From assembly GCA_005889405.1 (NCBI GenBank), contig VBFY01000063.1, positions 124,001 to 188,000 on the forward strand: 64,000 nucleotides of DNA. Direction: 5' to 3'. Origin of the DNA: Chloroflexota bacterium. Lineage in GTDB: Bacteria; Chloroflexota; Limnocylindria; P2-11E. Both the position numbers and the translations under genes were made by a program. How positions within the stretch are numbered: the first letter of the stretch is position 1; the number at the start of each line of letters is the position of its first letter. Below the pieces are notes generated by a model. That model saw only the letters and a program-made list of their open reading frames with translations, was not told the origin of the DNA and did not search any database. Positions 1 to 8,534 of this stretch are shown here, piece by piece.

Positions 1-1
1 G

Positions 2-262
2 AGCGGGATCATGGTCGGGCTGGGCGAAACGCGCGATGAGGTCGTCGCGACGATGCGCGACATCGCGTCGCAAGGGACCGACATCCTCACCGTCGGGCAG
101 TATCTGCGGCCATCGCCGGTGCATCTGCCGATCGAGCGGTACTGGACGCCGTCAGAGTTCGACGAGCTGCGCGATACCGGCATGACGATGGGCTTCCGGC
201 ACGTCGAGGCGGGTCCACTCGTGCGCTCCTCTTATCACGCCGAGCGTCATGTCCGACGCTAG
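2..262 (+). CDS. lipA: Lipoyl synthase, C-terminal part (cut by window edge)
   Basis: Only the last 86 or so codons are present; the reading frame is open to the first base of the window. The segment starts [10 protein letters not shown], which matches the conserved MVGLGET stretch of LipA, followed by a Q-Y-L-R-P-S motif and the family's conserved end. LipA is a radical SAM enzyme that inserts two sulfurs into octanoyl groups on lipoyl domains. The radical SAM cysteine motif lies upstream, outside the window. The gene overlaps lipB by 14 bases, the usual lipoate-synthesis pairing. Confidence 0.95.
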   Translation, partial: SGIMVGLGETRDEVVATMRDIASQGTDILTVGQYLRPSPVHLPIERYWTPSEFDELRDTGMTMGFRHVEAGPLVRSSYHAERHVRR

Positions 263-1001
263 CCCACTGCGCGCCACCTGGCTGGCACGGGTCGACTACC
301 TCGAGGGCTGGCGTCTGCAGGAAGCAGTCGCCGGACGGGTGCGCGCCGGCGCCGACGAGCGGTTGCTGCTCCTCGAGCACGATGCCGTCTACACGATCGG
401 GCGACGCGGCACGACGGACCATCTTCTGGCCGGCTTCGGCGAGCTCCGTCGCGACGGCACATCGGTATACCGCGTCGATCGCGGCGGCGACATCACCTAT
501 CACGGGCCCGGTCAGCTCGTCGGTTATCCGGTGACGCGACTGGGCGAAACGCCGGACCTCGTGCGCTACGTGCGCGCCCTCGAGGGTGCGCTCATCGACG
601 TCGTTGGTTCGTACGGGATCGTCGGGAGGACCGAACGCGGCAAGACCGGTGTGTGGGTCGACCTGCCGGGCTCGGGCGTGCCGGCGAAGATCGCGGCGAT
701 CGGAGTGAGGGTGTCGCGTGGCGTGACGACGCACGGCTTTGCGCTCAACGTGAGCACCGATCTCGCTGCGTTCGAGCGGATGGTCCCGTGCGGTTTCGCG
801 CACGCGGTCGCTTCGCTCGAACGGCTCGGAATCGCCGCGAACGTGCGCGACGCTGCCGGCCGCGCCGCCGTCGCGCTGGCGGATCGCCTTGGCCGGGACT
901 TCGTGTGGTCCGACGTCGAGCCCGCGCGTGACGACGAGATCGCCCCGGACGCGCCGGTGCGGTGCGCCGCCGACCTGACGGGGGAGGCTGTCGCGGTTTA
1001 G
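249..1001 (+). CDS. lipB: Octanoyl-ACP:protein octanoyltransferase LipB
   Basis: A 250-residue protein of normal LipB length. It transfers octanoate from acyl carrier protein to lipoyl domains, the substrate step before LipA. The signature [17 protein letters not shown] lies at about residues 78-94. The catalytic lysine is K147 in [10 protein letters not shown] and the acyl-accepting cysteine is C181 in VPCGF. The ATG at 249 lies inside the end of lipA, so the two are probably translated together. The stop overlaps the convergent GYD gene by four bases. Confidence 0.95.
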   Translation: MSDASPLRATWLARVDYLEGWRLQEAVAGRVRAGADERLLLLEHDAVYTIGRRGTTDHLLAGFGELRRDGTSVYRVDRGGDITYHGPGQLVGYPVTRLGETPDLVRYVRALEGALIDVVGSYGIVGRTERGKTGVWVDLPGSGVPAKIAAIGVRVSRGVTTHGFALNVSTDLAAFERMVPCGFAHAVASLERLGIAANVRDAAGRAAVALADRLGRDFVWSDVEPARDDEIAPDAPVRCAADLTGEAVAV

Positions 1002-1309
1002 GCCGAGCTACGTCCCTTGGGCTTGGTGGCGAGCCCGCGGATGAACGTCTCCACCGGGATCGCGGTCAGGGTCTCGATCTGGACCGTGCCTCGTGCACCC
1101 AGCGCGACGGACAGGCGCGCGATCGTCTCGTTGTCCTTGGCCTCGACGATGTTCACGAAGTCGTAGCGGCCGAGCGTCGCGTACTGTGCGACCACTCGGG
1201 CGCCCAGCGCCTCGACATCCTTGTTGACCTCCTTGATGCGGCGCGGGTTCGAGTGGAGCGTCTTGACACCGGCTGCGGTGACCTTCGTGAGCAATACGTA
1301 CGTCGCCAT
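998..1309 (-). CDS. GYD domain protein
   Basis: A 103-residue protein starting MATYVLLTKVT, with the GYD-type core around LGRYDFVNIVEA at about residues 49-60. GYD proteins are small alpha/beta proteins of unknown function, common in soil bacteria and archaea. The ORF track begins 46 codons earlier, but the ATG at 1309 has a strong Shine-Dalgarno (GGAGGAACGCG) directly upstream, and the upstream extension is low-complexity. It stands opposite the divergent DUF2203 gene. Confidence 0.85.
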   Translation of the reverse strand: MATYVLLTKVTAAGVKTLHSNPRRIKEVNKDVEALGARVVAQYATLGRYDFVNIVEAKDNETIARLSVALGARGTVQIETLTAIPVETFIRGLATKPKGRSSA

Positions 1310-1344
1310 CGCGTTCCTCCTGGGCGATACTCGGGCGTGAGCAT

Positions 1345-1662
1345 ATGCCGACGTACACGCGCACCCAGGCGGAGGCGCTGCTGCCGAAGGTCCGACCCCT
1401 GCTCGAGGATCTTCAGCGGCGCGTGAACGCGTATCGGAGGCGCCCATCGGACCCCGTGGCGCAGGAGATCAACGCGCTCCTCAAGGACATCGCCGAGCTT
1501 GGCGTCGAGGTGAAGGATCCCGACCGCGGCCTGGTCGATTTCCGCACGAAGTTCCGGGGCCGCGAGGTCTACCTGTGCTGGCAGCTGGGCGAGGGGAGCC
1601 ACATCAGCTACTGGCACGACCTCGAAGCCGGGTTCGCCGGAAGGAAGCTCATCGAGGACTGA
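1345..1662 (+). CDS. DUF2203 family protein
   Basis: A 105-residue soluble protein. It has an N-terminal helical segment (TQAEALLPKVRPLLEDLQ) and the family's conserved end, DFRTKFRGREVYLCWQLGE followed by HDLEAGFAGR. DUF2203 has no assigned biochemical role. It is divergent from the GYD gene with about 35 bases between the starts, so the two could share a regulatory region. Nothing in the sequence points to a partner. Confidence 0.85.
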   Translation: MPTYTRTQAEALLPKVRPLLEDLQRRVNAYRRRPSDPVAQEINALLKDIAELGVEVKDPDRGLVDFRTKFRGREVYLCWQLGEGSHISYWHDLEAGFAGRKLIED

Positions 1663-1755
1663 ACGCGGTCCCTCGAAATAGCAGACCACGTCGCACGAAC
1701 GTGTGACGGGGCGAGGGACAGACAAGACCCCTGCCGATGTGTTCTTTACTCGTGC

Positions 1756-2674
1756 ATGGACCGGCACGAGCTTGCGTGGGCAGCGGGGTTCTTCGACGGG
1801 GAAGGGTGGGCGGGAAAGAGCAAGCGCGGAGTTCAGTCGCGCGTCAATCAAGCCGGGCCCGATGGCATGCCCGCGGTGCTGGTAAATTTCCAGCGGATCG
1901 TCGGCGTCGGACGGCTCAAAGGGCCGCAAGTCACGGATGGCAAACAGGATCTCTTCTGGTGGGAGGCGACGTCCCGCCCGGACGTCGGACGCGTCGCTGA
2001 CCTGCTGGGCCCGTGGCTCTGTCCGGTCAAGCGCGCCGCGTTCGAGAGGACCCTCGGGCGATCGCTAGCGCCCAGGATTTGGCCTGGGTCGGCGAGTGAA
2101 GAGCGTGCCTGGGCCGGCGGCTTCTTTGACGGCGAAGGGAGCACGTACCTCGAGAAGCATCGGACGCATGCGAGCTACTTTGTGCCGCGCCTCTATGTTC
2201 CTCAGTCGTCCGAACTCAGTGTCGCCGTCGAGCTCATCCGACTGAAGTCCGCTCTGGCCGACCTTGGAAAGATCTCAGGCGTGCGACGCCCAGGGGCAAG
2301 CGGAGGCCCTACCGACGTTGGCGTGTCTTCACTCCGGCGGCTGTGCAACTCGGCCTGCATCTTCTTTGGCCGTTTATTGGCGACGTGAAGCGGTCGCAAG
2401 CACAACGGGTCATGAATGTGATTCACTCTCTCAGCCCGACCTCCCACGTGGGAATCCAGCCTTCGGCGTCGCTGGCGCACGCTACTGCCTACGCGGGCAC
2501 GACAAGTGGAACGCGCGAATCCGCACCTTCAAGAGTCGCGGAAGGAATCAAGACGATCCGAACAACCATTTGCGGCAGTGCATGGAGTGTGTACGGATCG
2601 ATGCGCGTGCGCGGGCAAAGTCGCGATCAAAGAGAAATCGGCAGCGTAAGCGCCGCCGATCCCGTGTCACCTAG
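1756..2674 (+). pseudogene. LAGLIDADG-type homing endonuclease, two frameshifts
   Basis: Frame 1 from the ATG at 1756 encodes two LAGLIDADG-like helices, WAAGFFDGEG near residue 8 and WAGGFFDGEG near residue 120, the two-repeat layout of monomeric homing endonucleases. Homology-like sequence then moves to frame 3 near 2270-2300 (GKRRPYRRW, then LHLLWPFIGDVKRSQAQRVM, a tail typical of such proteins). It moves to frame 2 near 2460-2480, giving a zinc-binding-like tail (YCLRGHDKWNARIR, QCMECVR) that ends at 2674. Frame 1 alone stops at 2388 after nonsense residues. The gene is free-standing, with no intron or intein host visible. It is either a decayed mobile gene or a double assembly indel. Confidence 0.75.
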
Positions 2675-2681
2675 CAAGTTA

Positions 2682-2924
2682 CTACTTGTTGAAGTAGTTC
2701 TTGTTGATCTCGGTGTAGTTCTTCCACTTGTCCGGTACCGCATCCTCGGGGAAGATCGCGCTCACCGGACACACGGACTCACACGCGCCGCAGTCGATGC
2801 ATTCATCGGGATGGATGAAGTACATGTTGTCCGCGTCGGTCGTATAAATGCAGTCCACAGGACAGACATCGAGGCAGCTTGCATCCTTCACATCGATGCA
2901 TGGTTCCGTGATCACATACGCCAT
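2682..2924 (-). CDS. fdxA: 7Fe ferredoxin (FdxA type)
   Basis: An 80-residue electron carrier. Cysteines 9, 17, 21, 25, 42, 45, 48 and 52 reproduce the spacing of Azotobacter-type 7Fe ferredoxins: C-x7-C-x3-CP and C-x2-C-x2-C-x3-CP. A [3Fe-4S] plus a [4Fe-4S] cluster is therefore expected. The sequence closely resembles actinobacterial and Thermus FdxA (AYVITEPCIDVKD). The redox partner is not shown by context. The start ATG at 2924 is followed 65 bases later by the divergent gene at 2990. Confidence 0.93.
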   Translation of the reverse strand: MAYVITEPCIDVKDASCLDVCPVDCIYTTDADNMYFIHPDECIDCGACESVCPVSAIFPEDAVPDKWKNYTEINKNYFNK

Positions 2925-2989
2925 TTCGAGTCAGTTCCTCCACAGCAGCGCTCGTGTCGGCGTCTCGAAATGTATCATCGCGAACGCTT

Positions 2990-3352
2990 ATGAGCGAAAT
3001 CGCCGAGTTCCCCTTGCCGAGCGACGTGACCGACGAAGAGCGATCCACCGCGAAACGGGATATCGGGAAATACGCGAAGATCGTCAGCGAGACCGAGAAG
3101 GTCATCCGTTTCAACGGCGAGCTCATCGGCCAGACAGGTCCCGTCTGGCACTTCCAATACACGCGAATGTACAAACTGCCCAAGGGCTATCTCGCTGCCG
3201 GCCACGACCTTCACGAAGGCATCACCGTCGTGTTCGCCGACCAGCCAGACGGCCTCCCGAAAGCGTTCGAGAACCCACTCGTGCGCGAGTTCCTTGAAGA
3301 CGAACTCCGCTTTCGCAAGATCGTCGGGCCGGAGCACGCCGGAGCCGAGTAG
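2990..3352 (+). CDS. Conserved-looking hypothetical protein
   Basis: A 120-residue soluble protein I do not recognise. It is charged and has no signal peptide, membrane segment or cysteine pair. The centre contains an aromatic-rich stretch (GPVWHFQYTRMYKLPKGY) that looks like a beta-rich core. I chose the ATG at 2990 (MSEIAEFPLP) over the track start 36 bases upstream because the upstream residues are serine-rich and non-specific. The DUF309 gene overlaps its end. Confidence 0.6.
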   Translation: MSEIAEFPLPSDVTDEERSTAKRDIGKYAKIVSETEKVIRFNGELIGQTGPVWHFQYTRMYKLPKGYLAAGHDLHEGITVVFADQPDGLPKAFENPLVREFLEDELRFRKIVGPEHAGAE

Positions 3353-3803
3353 CCGCGACCGCAAGGCGGCGCGGCGGCCGAAGCGCGTCCCCGGCGGTGC
3401 GATCGAAGAGCCCACGCGCGCGAGGTGCGATGAGCCCGCTCCGCCGGAGCTGATCCGGGGCATCGAGCAGTTCAACGCCGGCGAGTTCTTCGAACAGCAC
3501 GAGACGCTCGAGCTCCTGTGGCGTGACACACGCACGCCGGTCCGCGGGCTGTACCACGGAATCCTGCAGGTGGGTGTTGGCTTTCATCACTGGCGCAACG
3601 GCAACTTCCACGGCGCGTCCACGCTCCTCGAAGAAGGCATCGATCGGTTGCGGCCGTTCGCGCCGAGATGTCACGGCGTGGAGGTCGACGAGCTCATCGC
3701 CGACGCGACCGCCGCGCGCGAGCGCCTCATCGCGCTGGGCGCCGAGGGCATGCGCCGCGTCGACATCGCGTGGATGGCGCCGCGGATACGCTTCACCGGC
3801 TGA
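3294..3803 (+). CDS. DUF309 family protein
   Basis: Residues from about 50 onward match DUF309: RGIEQFNAGEFFEQHETLELLW, then GLYHGILQVGVGFHHWRNGNFHGA. The conserved histidines and glutamates suggest a metal-binding helical fold, but the biochemical role is unknown. The only ATG/GTG/TTG upstream of the domain is the TTG at 3294, which overlaps the preceding gene by 59 bases and gives a basic low-complexity N-terminus. The true start is therefore uncertain. It lies 25 bases before the F420-type oxidoreductase gene. Confidence 0.85.
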   Translation: MKTNSAFARSSGRSTPEPSSRDRKAARRPKRVPGGAIEEPTRARCDEPAPPELIRGIEQFNAGEFFEQHETLELLWRDTRTPVRGLYHGILQVGVGFHHWRNGNFHGASTLLEEGIDRLRPFAPRCHGVEVDELIADATAARERLIALGAEGMRRVDIAWMAPRIRFTG

Positions 3804-3828
3804 TGCCGCGCGTCGATCGACCTCAACT

Positions 3829-4740
3829 GTGAGCGACCACGATCGGGCCCGCACGTGGGCCCACCGCCTCGGTCGTGTGGGCGTCTGGACCTTCGACATC
3901 GAGCGGCTCTCCGCCTCCGCCGCACGCGATTACGTTAGCGAGCTGGAGCGCCTTGGCATCAGCACGCTGTGGATCCCGGAATCGCTTGGAAGCAAAGAGG
4001 TCTTCGCGCATGCCGGGCTGCTACTCGCGGCGAGCGAACACCTGGTCATCTCCACGGGCATCGCGAACATCTGGGCACGCGACGCGACCGCGATGTCGAA
4101 CGGCAACCGCGCGCTCTGCGAGGCGTACCCCGGGCGCTTCCTCCTGGGTATCGGGGTCAGTCACGCCCCGATTGTGAAGATGCGCGGCGCCTCGTACGAC
4201 AAGCCGATCGAGAGCATGGCTCGCTACCTCGATGCGATGGACAAGGCGCCGTACACCGGCGCCGCTCCGTCCGAGCCGCCTGACCGTGTCCTCGCCGCGC
4301 TCGGTCCGCGCATGCTGCGGCTCGCGGCCGAGCGGTCCATCGGCGCGCATCCGTACTTCGTACCGGTCGAGCACACGACGCTCGCGCGCAAGGAGCTCGG
4401 CCTCGGCCCGCTGCTCGCGGTCGAGCAGGCCGCGGTCCTCGCGACGGACCCGACCGTCGCTCGCGCGACCGCCCGGAAGCACATGAAGCGCTACCTGTCG
4501 CTCGAGAACTACGCGAACAACCTGAGACGCCTCGGCTGGACCGACGCCGATCTCGCGAATGATGGGAGCGACAAGCTCGTTGACGCGATCGTCGTCTGGG
4601 GTGATGCGCGCGAGATCCGTGCGCGCGTCGATGCCCATCACGCGAACGGCGCCGACCACGTCTGCATACAGCTGTTGCGCGCGGATCTCGCGGCGCACCC
4701 GCTTGCGGAGTGGCGCGCGCTCGCGCCCGCCCTGCTCTAG
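3829..4740 (+). CDS. LLM-class F420-dependent oxidoreductase, TIGR03620-like
   Basis: A 303-residue TIM-barrel flavin/F420 oxidoreductase of the luciferase-like family. It begins GRVGVWTFDIE and carries the subfamily blocks STGIANIWARD, YPGRFLLGIGVSHAP and AHPYFVPVEHT, typical of the MSMEG_4141 (TIGR03620) group. The substrate is unknown; known relatives use reduced coenzyme F420. The track ORF starts about 100 codons too early, inside DUF309. GTG 3829 directly precedes the family-like N-terminus. Its stop overlaps the convergent NifU-like gene by four bases. Confidence 0.88.
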   Translation: MSDHDRARTWAHRLGRVGVWTFDIERLSASAARDYVSELERLGISTLWIPESLGSKEVFAHAGLLLAASEHLVISTGIANIWARDATAMSNGNRALCEAYPGRFLLGIGVSHAPIVKMRGASYDKPIESMARYLDAMDKAPYTGAAPSEPPDRVLAALGPRMLRLAAERSIGAHPYFVPVEHTTLARKELGLGPLLAVEQAAVLATDPTVARATARKHMKRYLSLENYANNLRRLGWTDADLANDGSDKLVDAIVVWGDAREIRARVDAHHANGADHVCIQLLRADLAAHPLAEWRALAPALL

Positions 4741-5060
4741 CGGTCTCCGTCGAGGTCCGACGGAAGGGGCAGCTCCGTCGGGCGGAAGTCCGGTTGGTCC
4801 CAACCGAGTTCGGAATACGGCGGCAGGTTCACCGCCTCGACCCCGCGGAGCTCCGGAATGTCGGAGCGGAGCGCTCGCTCGACGCCGCTCTTCAGCTGGA
4901 GCGACGCCACGAGTCGGCTTGGCCCTGGCCGCGTGAGGGCCACGCGAAGCTTCGCGATGCCGTCCTCGACCTCCACCAGGTCCACCTGCCCGCCGCTCCG
5001 CTCGAGGAACGGACGCATCTCGGCAAGCTTCGCGGTGACGCGTTCCTTCAGGTCGGCCAT
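4737..5060 (-). CDS. NifU C-terminal-like protein lacking the cysteine pair
   Basis: A protein of about 107 residues with the fold pattern of the NifU C-terminal scaffold domain: AKLAEMRPFLERSGGQVDLVEVEDG, then LQLKSGVERALRSDIPELRGVEAVN. The family's CxxC motif, which binds iron-sulfur clusters in Nfu scaffolds, is absent; the corresponding stretch reads GPSRLVASL. It cannot use the classical cluster-binding mode. Starts at 5060, 5072 or 5105 are possible. The 5105 ATG would overlap the divergent hydrolase start (CATG), so 5060 or 5072 is more likely; neither has a clear Shine-Dalgarno. Confidence 0.7.
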   Translation of the reverse strand: MADLKERVTAKLAEMRPFLERSGGQVDLVEVEDGIAKLRVALTRPGPSRLVASLQLKSGVERALRSDIPELRGVEAVNLPPYSELGWDQPDFRPTELPLPSDLDGDR

Positions 5061-5103
5061 CCGCGCGAGCATACGGGGTCCATCGATGGCAGCATGGCGC
5101 TCC

Positions 5104-5886
5104 ATGTGTCATCCACCTGGCTCCCATCCGCCCGATGTACCGGCGGATCTCCGTCGGATCTCGGGTGGCGCAGGCGGCGAGGACGTCATCATCACGAGCG
5201 AGGACGCGACGCGCTTCCGCGCACATCTCGCCAAAGCAGACGAGGGCGATCGGGGCGTCGTGATCGCGCCGGATGTCCGCGGCCTGCATCCGTTCTACGA
5301 GGAGCTGGCGGAGCGCTTTGCCTCCGCCGGCGTGCACGCGATCGCGATCGATTACTTCGGCCGCACCGCGGGCACGACGCATCGCGGCGACGACTTCGAA
5401 TACCGCGAGCACGTGGCCAAGACGAAGACGACGACGATCCAAGCGGACATCGCGAGCGCGATCGGACACCTTCGCGGCGCGACGGACGCGCGCCGGATCT
5501 ACGTCCTCGGGTTCTGCATGGGTGGCCGGCAAGCCTTCTTCGCCTCGGCGGAGCACGCCGAGCTGTCGGGGGTCGTGGGCTTCTACGGCCGTCTCTCGAC
5601 CCGCGAGGGGGAGGAGGGCACGGCCCCCAAAGACCGGGCGGCGCGGATGCGTGCGCCGGTCCTCGGTCTCTTCGGCGGCGCCGACCCAAGCATCCCGGCG
5701 AGCGACGTCGACCAGTTCGCCGGCGCGCTGAAGGTCGCCCGCGTCGAGCACCACGTCGTCACCTATCCAGACGCGCCGCACTCGTTCTTCGACCGGACGT
5801 CCGCGGAGCATCAGGAGTCCTGCGAGGACGCGTGGCGGCGCGCGCTCGCCTTCATCAAGACCGGCGACGTCGGCGCGCGAGCGTGA
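5104..5886 (+). CDS. Dienelactone hydrolase family protein
   Basis: A 260-residue alpha/beta hydrolase. The nucleophile motif is GFCMGG with cysteine as the nucleophile, as in dienelactone hydrolase. The acid is in FGGADPSIP and the histidine in DAPHSFFDR. Family members open lactone rings or hydrolyse small esters. The start MCHPPGSHPPDVPADL is typical of a subgroup of these hydrolases, which supports ATG 5104. The promoter must lie within or upstream of the divergent NifU-like gene. No pathway neighbours identify the substrate. Confidence 0.88.
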   Translation: MCHPPGSHPPDVPADLRRISGGAGGEDVIITSEDATRFRAHLAKADEGDRGVVIAPDVRGLHPFYEELAERFASAGVHAIAIDYFGRTAGTTHRGDDFEYREHVAKTKTTTIQADIASAIGHLRGATDARRIYVLGFCMGGRQAFFASAEHAELSGVVGFYGRLSTREGEEGTAPKDRAARMRAPVLGLFGGADPSIPASDVDQFAGALKVARVEHHVVTYPDAPHSFFDRTSAEHQESCEDAWRRALAFIKTGDVGARA

Positions 5887-5931
5887 CGCGTGATATGGAA
5901 CGCAGCGCGCCGGACTCGTTAGGCTAGGGTC

Positions 5932-6336
5932 GTGCGCGGTATCTGGTATCTCACGCTGGGGTGCATCGCGTTCGTCGCGATCACCTACTTCGAGCAGCTG
6001 CCCATCATCGGGTGGCTCGGGGGCCTTATTTCGGTCGCCGCGTGGGTCCTGATCGTTCGTGCGCTGATCGGCGAACGCGGCTTCGACTTCGAGACGCCGT
6101 TCGGGGTCGGCTGGGCCGCGGTCATCGGCGCCGTCACTGGCTTCGTCGGAGCGTTCACCGCGTGGCTGGCGCAGACCGGCAATCTCGTCGGACTCACGAC
6201 GCCGCCGGGCGATCGGTTCGGCGCGGCGTTCGGGTTCGTCGGCGCGAGCATCGGGATCGTCCTCTGGCCGCTCTTCGGGGCCGCCGTATCCGCCATCGCC
6301 ACGCTTGCCTCGGTGCGTCGGCAGAGGGCGACCTAG
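5932..6336 (+). CDS. Small integral membrane protein
   Basis: A 134-residue protein with about four predicted transmembrane helices: residues 5-20, 27-46, 59-81 and 98-125. It starts at GTG 5932. I do not recognise a family. The loop between helices 3 and 4 is short and polar (TGNLVGLTTPPGDR). It ends five bases before the convergent VWA gene. No functional partner is evident. Confidence 0.65.
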   Translation: MRGIWYLTLGCIAFVAITYFEQLPIIGWLGGLISVAAWVLIVRALIGERGFDFETPFGVGWAAVIGAVTGFVGAFTAWLAQTGNLVGLTTPPGDRFGAAFGFVGASIGIVLWPLFGAAVSAIATLASVRRQRAT

Positions 6337-6340
6337 ACCG

Positions 6341-8344
6341 TCAAGCGACCCGCCGCCGCTTGTGCGTCACGTAGTCAACGAGGACGTACTCACCGAGACG
6401 CTCGGGCTCAACGTAGAAGGCGCGGCCGGTATTGATCTTCGACATCTGATTCACGAAGTCCACGAGATAGTGACCGCGCGCCAGCATGAAGGTGTTGATC
6501 GTGATGCCCTCGCGCGTGCAGCGGAGGACTTCGCGGAGCGTCATGTCGCGCGTGCGCTGCGTCGGCGGGTATGCGAACTTCGGCTCTGGGTCGCCCGGCT
6601 CGAAGTGCGCGGTGGGCTCGCCGTCGGTGATCAGGATGATCTGCTTGTTCTTTCCGCGTGAGCGCGCGAGCAGCGTCCGCGCGGTCTCGAACGCGTGCTG
6701 CATGTTCGTGCCGTAGATGTACTCGTTCCAAGTGAGCCGCGGCAGATCCTGGGGCTTCAGCTGGCTGGCGAGGGCGGAGAAGCCCACGATGTAAAGGTCG
6801 TCCTTCGGGAACGTCGAGCGGATGAGGGAGTCGAGCGCGAGCGTGACCTTCTTCGCCGCGAGGAAACACCCACGGAAGAGCATCGAGCGCGAGACGTCCA
6901 CGAGGATCGCGGTGGCCGACTGCGTCATGAGCTCGGTGCGGTAGACCGAGAAGTCTTCCGCAGCGAGCTTCACCGGCACGTGCGCGCCGTCGCGATATAC
7001 GGCGTTCTTCACGGTATCCGGCAGGTCGAGCAGGAATGGGTCGCCGAATTCATAGGTCTTCAGCTCGTCGGTCGGGTCACCACCGCGGCCGCGGGTGCGC
7101 GCGCGGTGGCTGCCGAAGGCGTCGCGTTTGAGTGTCGCGAAGATATCCTCGAGCGAGCGCTGGCCGATCTTTCGGATGCCGCGCGGCGTGAGCTCGTAAC
7201 GCTCGCCGTCCTTGCGGATGAGGCCGGCCTCCTCGAGGAGCTCGGTCATCTTTCGTAGCTGCTCGAGCGACTGGCGCGCGCCAGGGCCCGCGAGCCGTTC
7301 GATGTCCTCGGCGTTCAGCGCCGCGAGGTCCTCGGCGGAGCGAGCCGAGCGCACGGTGTCTTCCATGTCCGACAGCTGATTCATCTGGTCCATCAGGCCC
7401 AGCGCCTCCGCCAGCGTCATCGGCTCGTCGCCGGAGACCGCGTGGTCGTAGCTATCCATCGGCATGAGCTGCGAGAGCGTCTCGGCCAGATCGTTCATCG
7501 CCGACTGCAGGCCGGGGTCATTGAAGGCTGCCCCGAGCATGCCCTCGAGCTGCTCGCGCATCTCTTCTGACATGCTCTGCCAGAGCGAGCGCATCGCCGC
7601 CATTCCCTGGGCCAGCTGACGTAGCAGGTCGTCCCAGTCCTTGGCGCTGCCGGCGAGCTCCGGGTACTGCCGCTGGAACGCTTCGAAGTCGGGTTCGCCG
7701 CCCTCCATACGCTCCTTCAGCGCGCGGTTAAGGTCGCGGATCATCTGGCGGGTGCGCTCCAGCTGCTCGGGCGTGAGGTTCCGCAGCGAATCGCGCATGT
7801 TCTTGAAGTACGAGCCGAGCACCTGCTCCTGAAGGTCCTTCAGCAGCTCCTGATATTTCTCGGCCGCCTTCTGCTCGACGAACTCGTAGTCCTTCAGCGC
7901 GCGCACAGCGCGGCCGAAGTCGTCGGGTAGCGCGTCGAGCTGCGCGAGGCGCTCCTGCGCGATCTTTTGCATACCCTGGCGCAGCTGCTCGTTCGGCGCC
8001 TGCGCGTCGCGACGTCGTTCGAGTCCTTCGCGTTCGAGGCGCTTCACCTCCTCGAGCTTTTCCTTGAGCTCGTCGAACACCTTCGAGAGATCGTGACGCT
8101 CGGCGCGCTTCTGCTTTGCGGAACGCAGCCGCTCGAGAAGGTCCTTCATGCCCTCCATGCGACCGGGCATCCCCCAACGCGAGAGCCGCGCGAGCGCGTC
8201 CTCGAGATCCCCTCCGGCAAGGAGCTCGTCGGACATCGCGCCGAGTAGCTCGTCCGCCTCGAGCGCGTCGAGGCGCTGCGTCCCATCCCAGCGCGAGTAC
8301 CTCACCTCGCGCCCGAAATCGTCCAGATGCGGTAGCTCGGTCAT
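6341..8344 (-). CDS. VWA domain protein of an AAA+/VWA operon
   Basis: A protein of about 667 residues. The N-terminal two thirds is highly charged and helical with coiled-coil character (many E/R/L heptad-like runs). The C-terminal part is a von Willebrand factor A domain whose MIDAS begins DVSRSM at about residue 482, with the later acidic motif ITDGEPTAHF. Such proteins act with MoxR or Mg-chelatase-type ATPases in metal insertion or complex remodelling. The start is set at ATG 8344 (MTELPHLDDFGREVRYSRW); the 13 residues upstream in the track look spurious. It is the last gene of the 10.8-6.3 kb operon, 190 bases after the AAA+ gene. Confidence 0.85.
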   Translation of the reverse strand: MTELPHLDDFGREVRYSRWDGTQRLDALEADELLGAMSDELLAGGDLEDALARLSRWGMPGRMEGMKDLLERLRSAKQKRAERHDLSKVFDELKEKLEEVKRLEREGLERRRDAQAPNEQLRQGMQKIAQERLAQLDALPDDFGRAVRALKDYEFVEQKAAEKYQELLKDLQEQVLGSYFKNMRDSLRNLTPEQLERTRQMIRDLNRALKERMEGGEPDFEAFQRQYPELAGSAKDWDDLLRQLAQGMAAMRSLWQSMSEEMREQLEGMLGAAFNDPGLQSAMNDLAETLSQLMPMDSYDHAVSGDEPMTLAEALGLMDQMNQLSDMEDTVRSARSAEDLAALNAEDIERLAGPGARQSLEQLRKMTELLEEAGLIRKDGERYELTPRGIRKIGQRSLEDIFATLKRDAFGSHRARTRGRGGDPTDELKTYEFGDPFLLDLPDTVKNAVYRDGAHVPVKLAAEDFSVYRTELMTQSATAILVDVSRSMLFRGCFLAAKKVTLALDSLIRSTFPKDDLYIVGFSALASQLKPQDLPRLTWNEYIYGTNMQHAFETARTLLARSRGKNKQIILITDGEPTAHFEPGDPEPKFAYPPTQRTRDMTLREVLRCTREGITINTFMLARGHYLVDFVNQMSKINTGRAFYVEPERLGEYVLVDYVTHKRRRVA

Positions 8345-8358
8345 CTGCTGGCTACTGC

Positions 8359-8381
8359 GGCGTGGCCGAAGGCCACACGCC
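8359..8381 (-). repeat. Inverted repeat with TTC loop between AAA+ and VWA genes
   Basis: On the minus strand the sequence reads TGGCC-TTC-GGCCA, extended by GGCG/CGCC across a two-base bulge. It sits in the 190-base gap between the AAA+ gene and the VWA gene, about 15 bases before the VWA start. There is no U-tract. It could be a processing or pausing hairpin. Nothing else is recognisable in the gap. Confidence 0.45.
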
Positions 8382-8534
8382 AAGCAGCCGGCGAAGGCCG
8401 AGGGCCGAGCCGTACGCGCGCCCGCTGATCATGGCGCGCGTAGTGTTCGGGCGCGCTGGGCGCACATGCTCGTCGAGGGGACGCCGCGCCGCCTGCGCTC
8501 GCGTTCGCGATCGCCGCAGGCGCACTCGCCTCGT

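Noticed and set aside
4021-5811. 596-residue minus-strand ORF
   Set aside because: It runs antisense through the F420-type oxidoreductase and hydrolase genes, is Arg-rich with no domain pattern, and is the kind of shadow that GC-rich codon usage produces.
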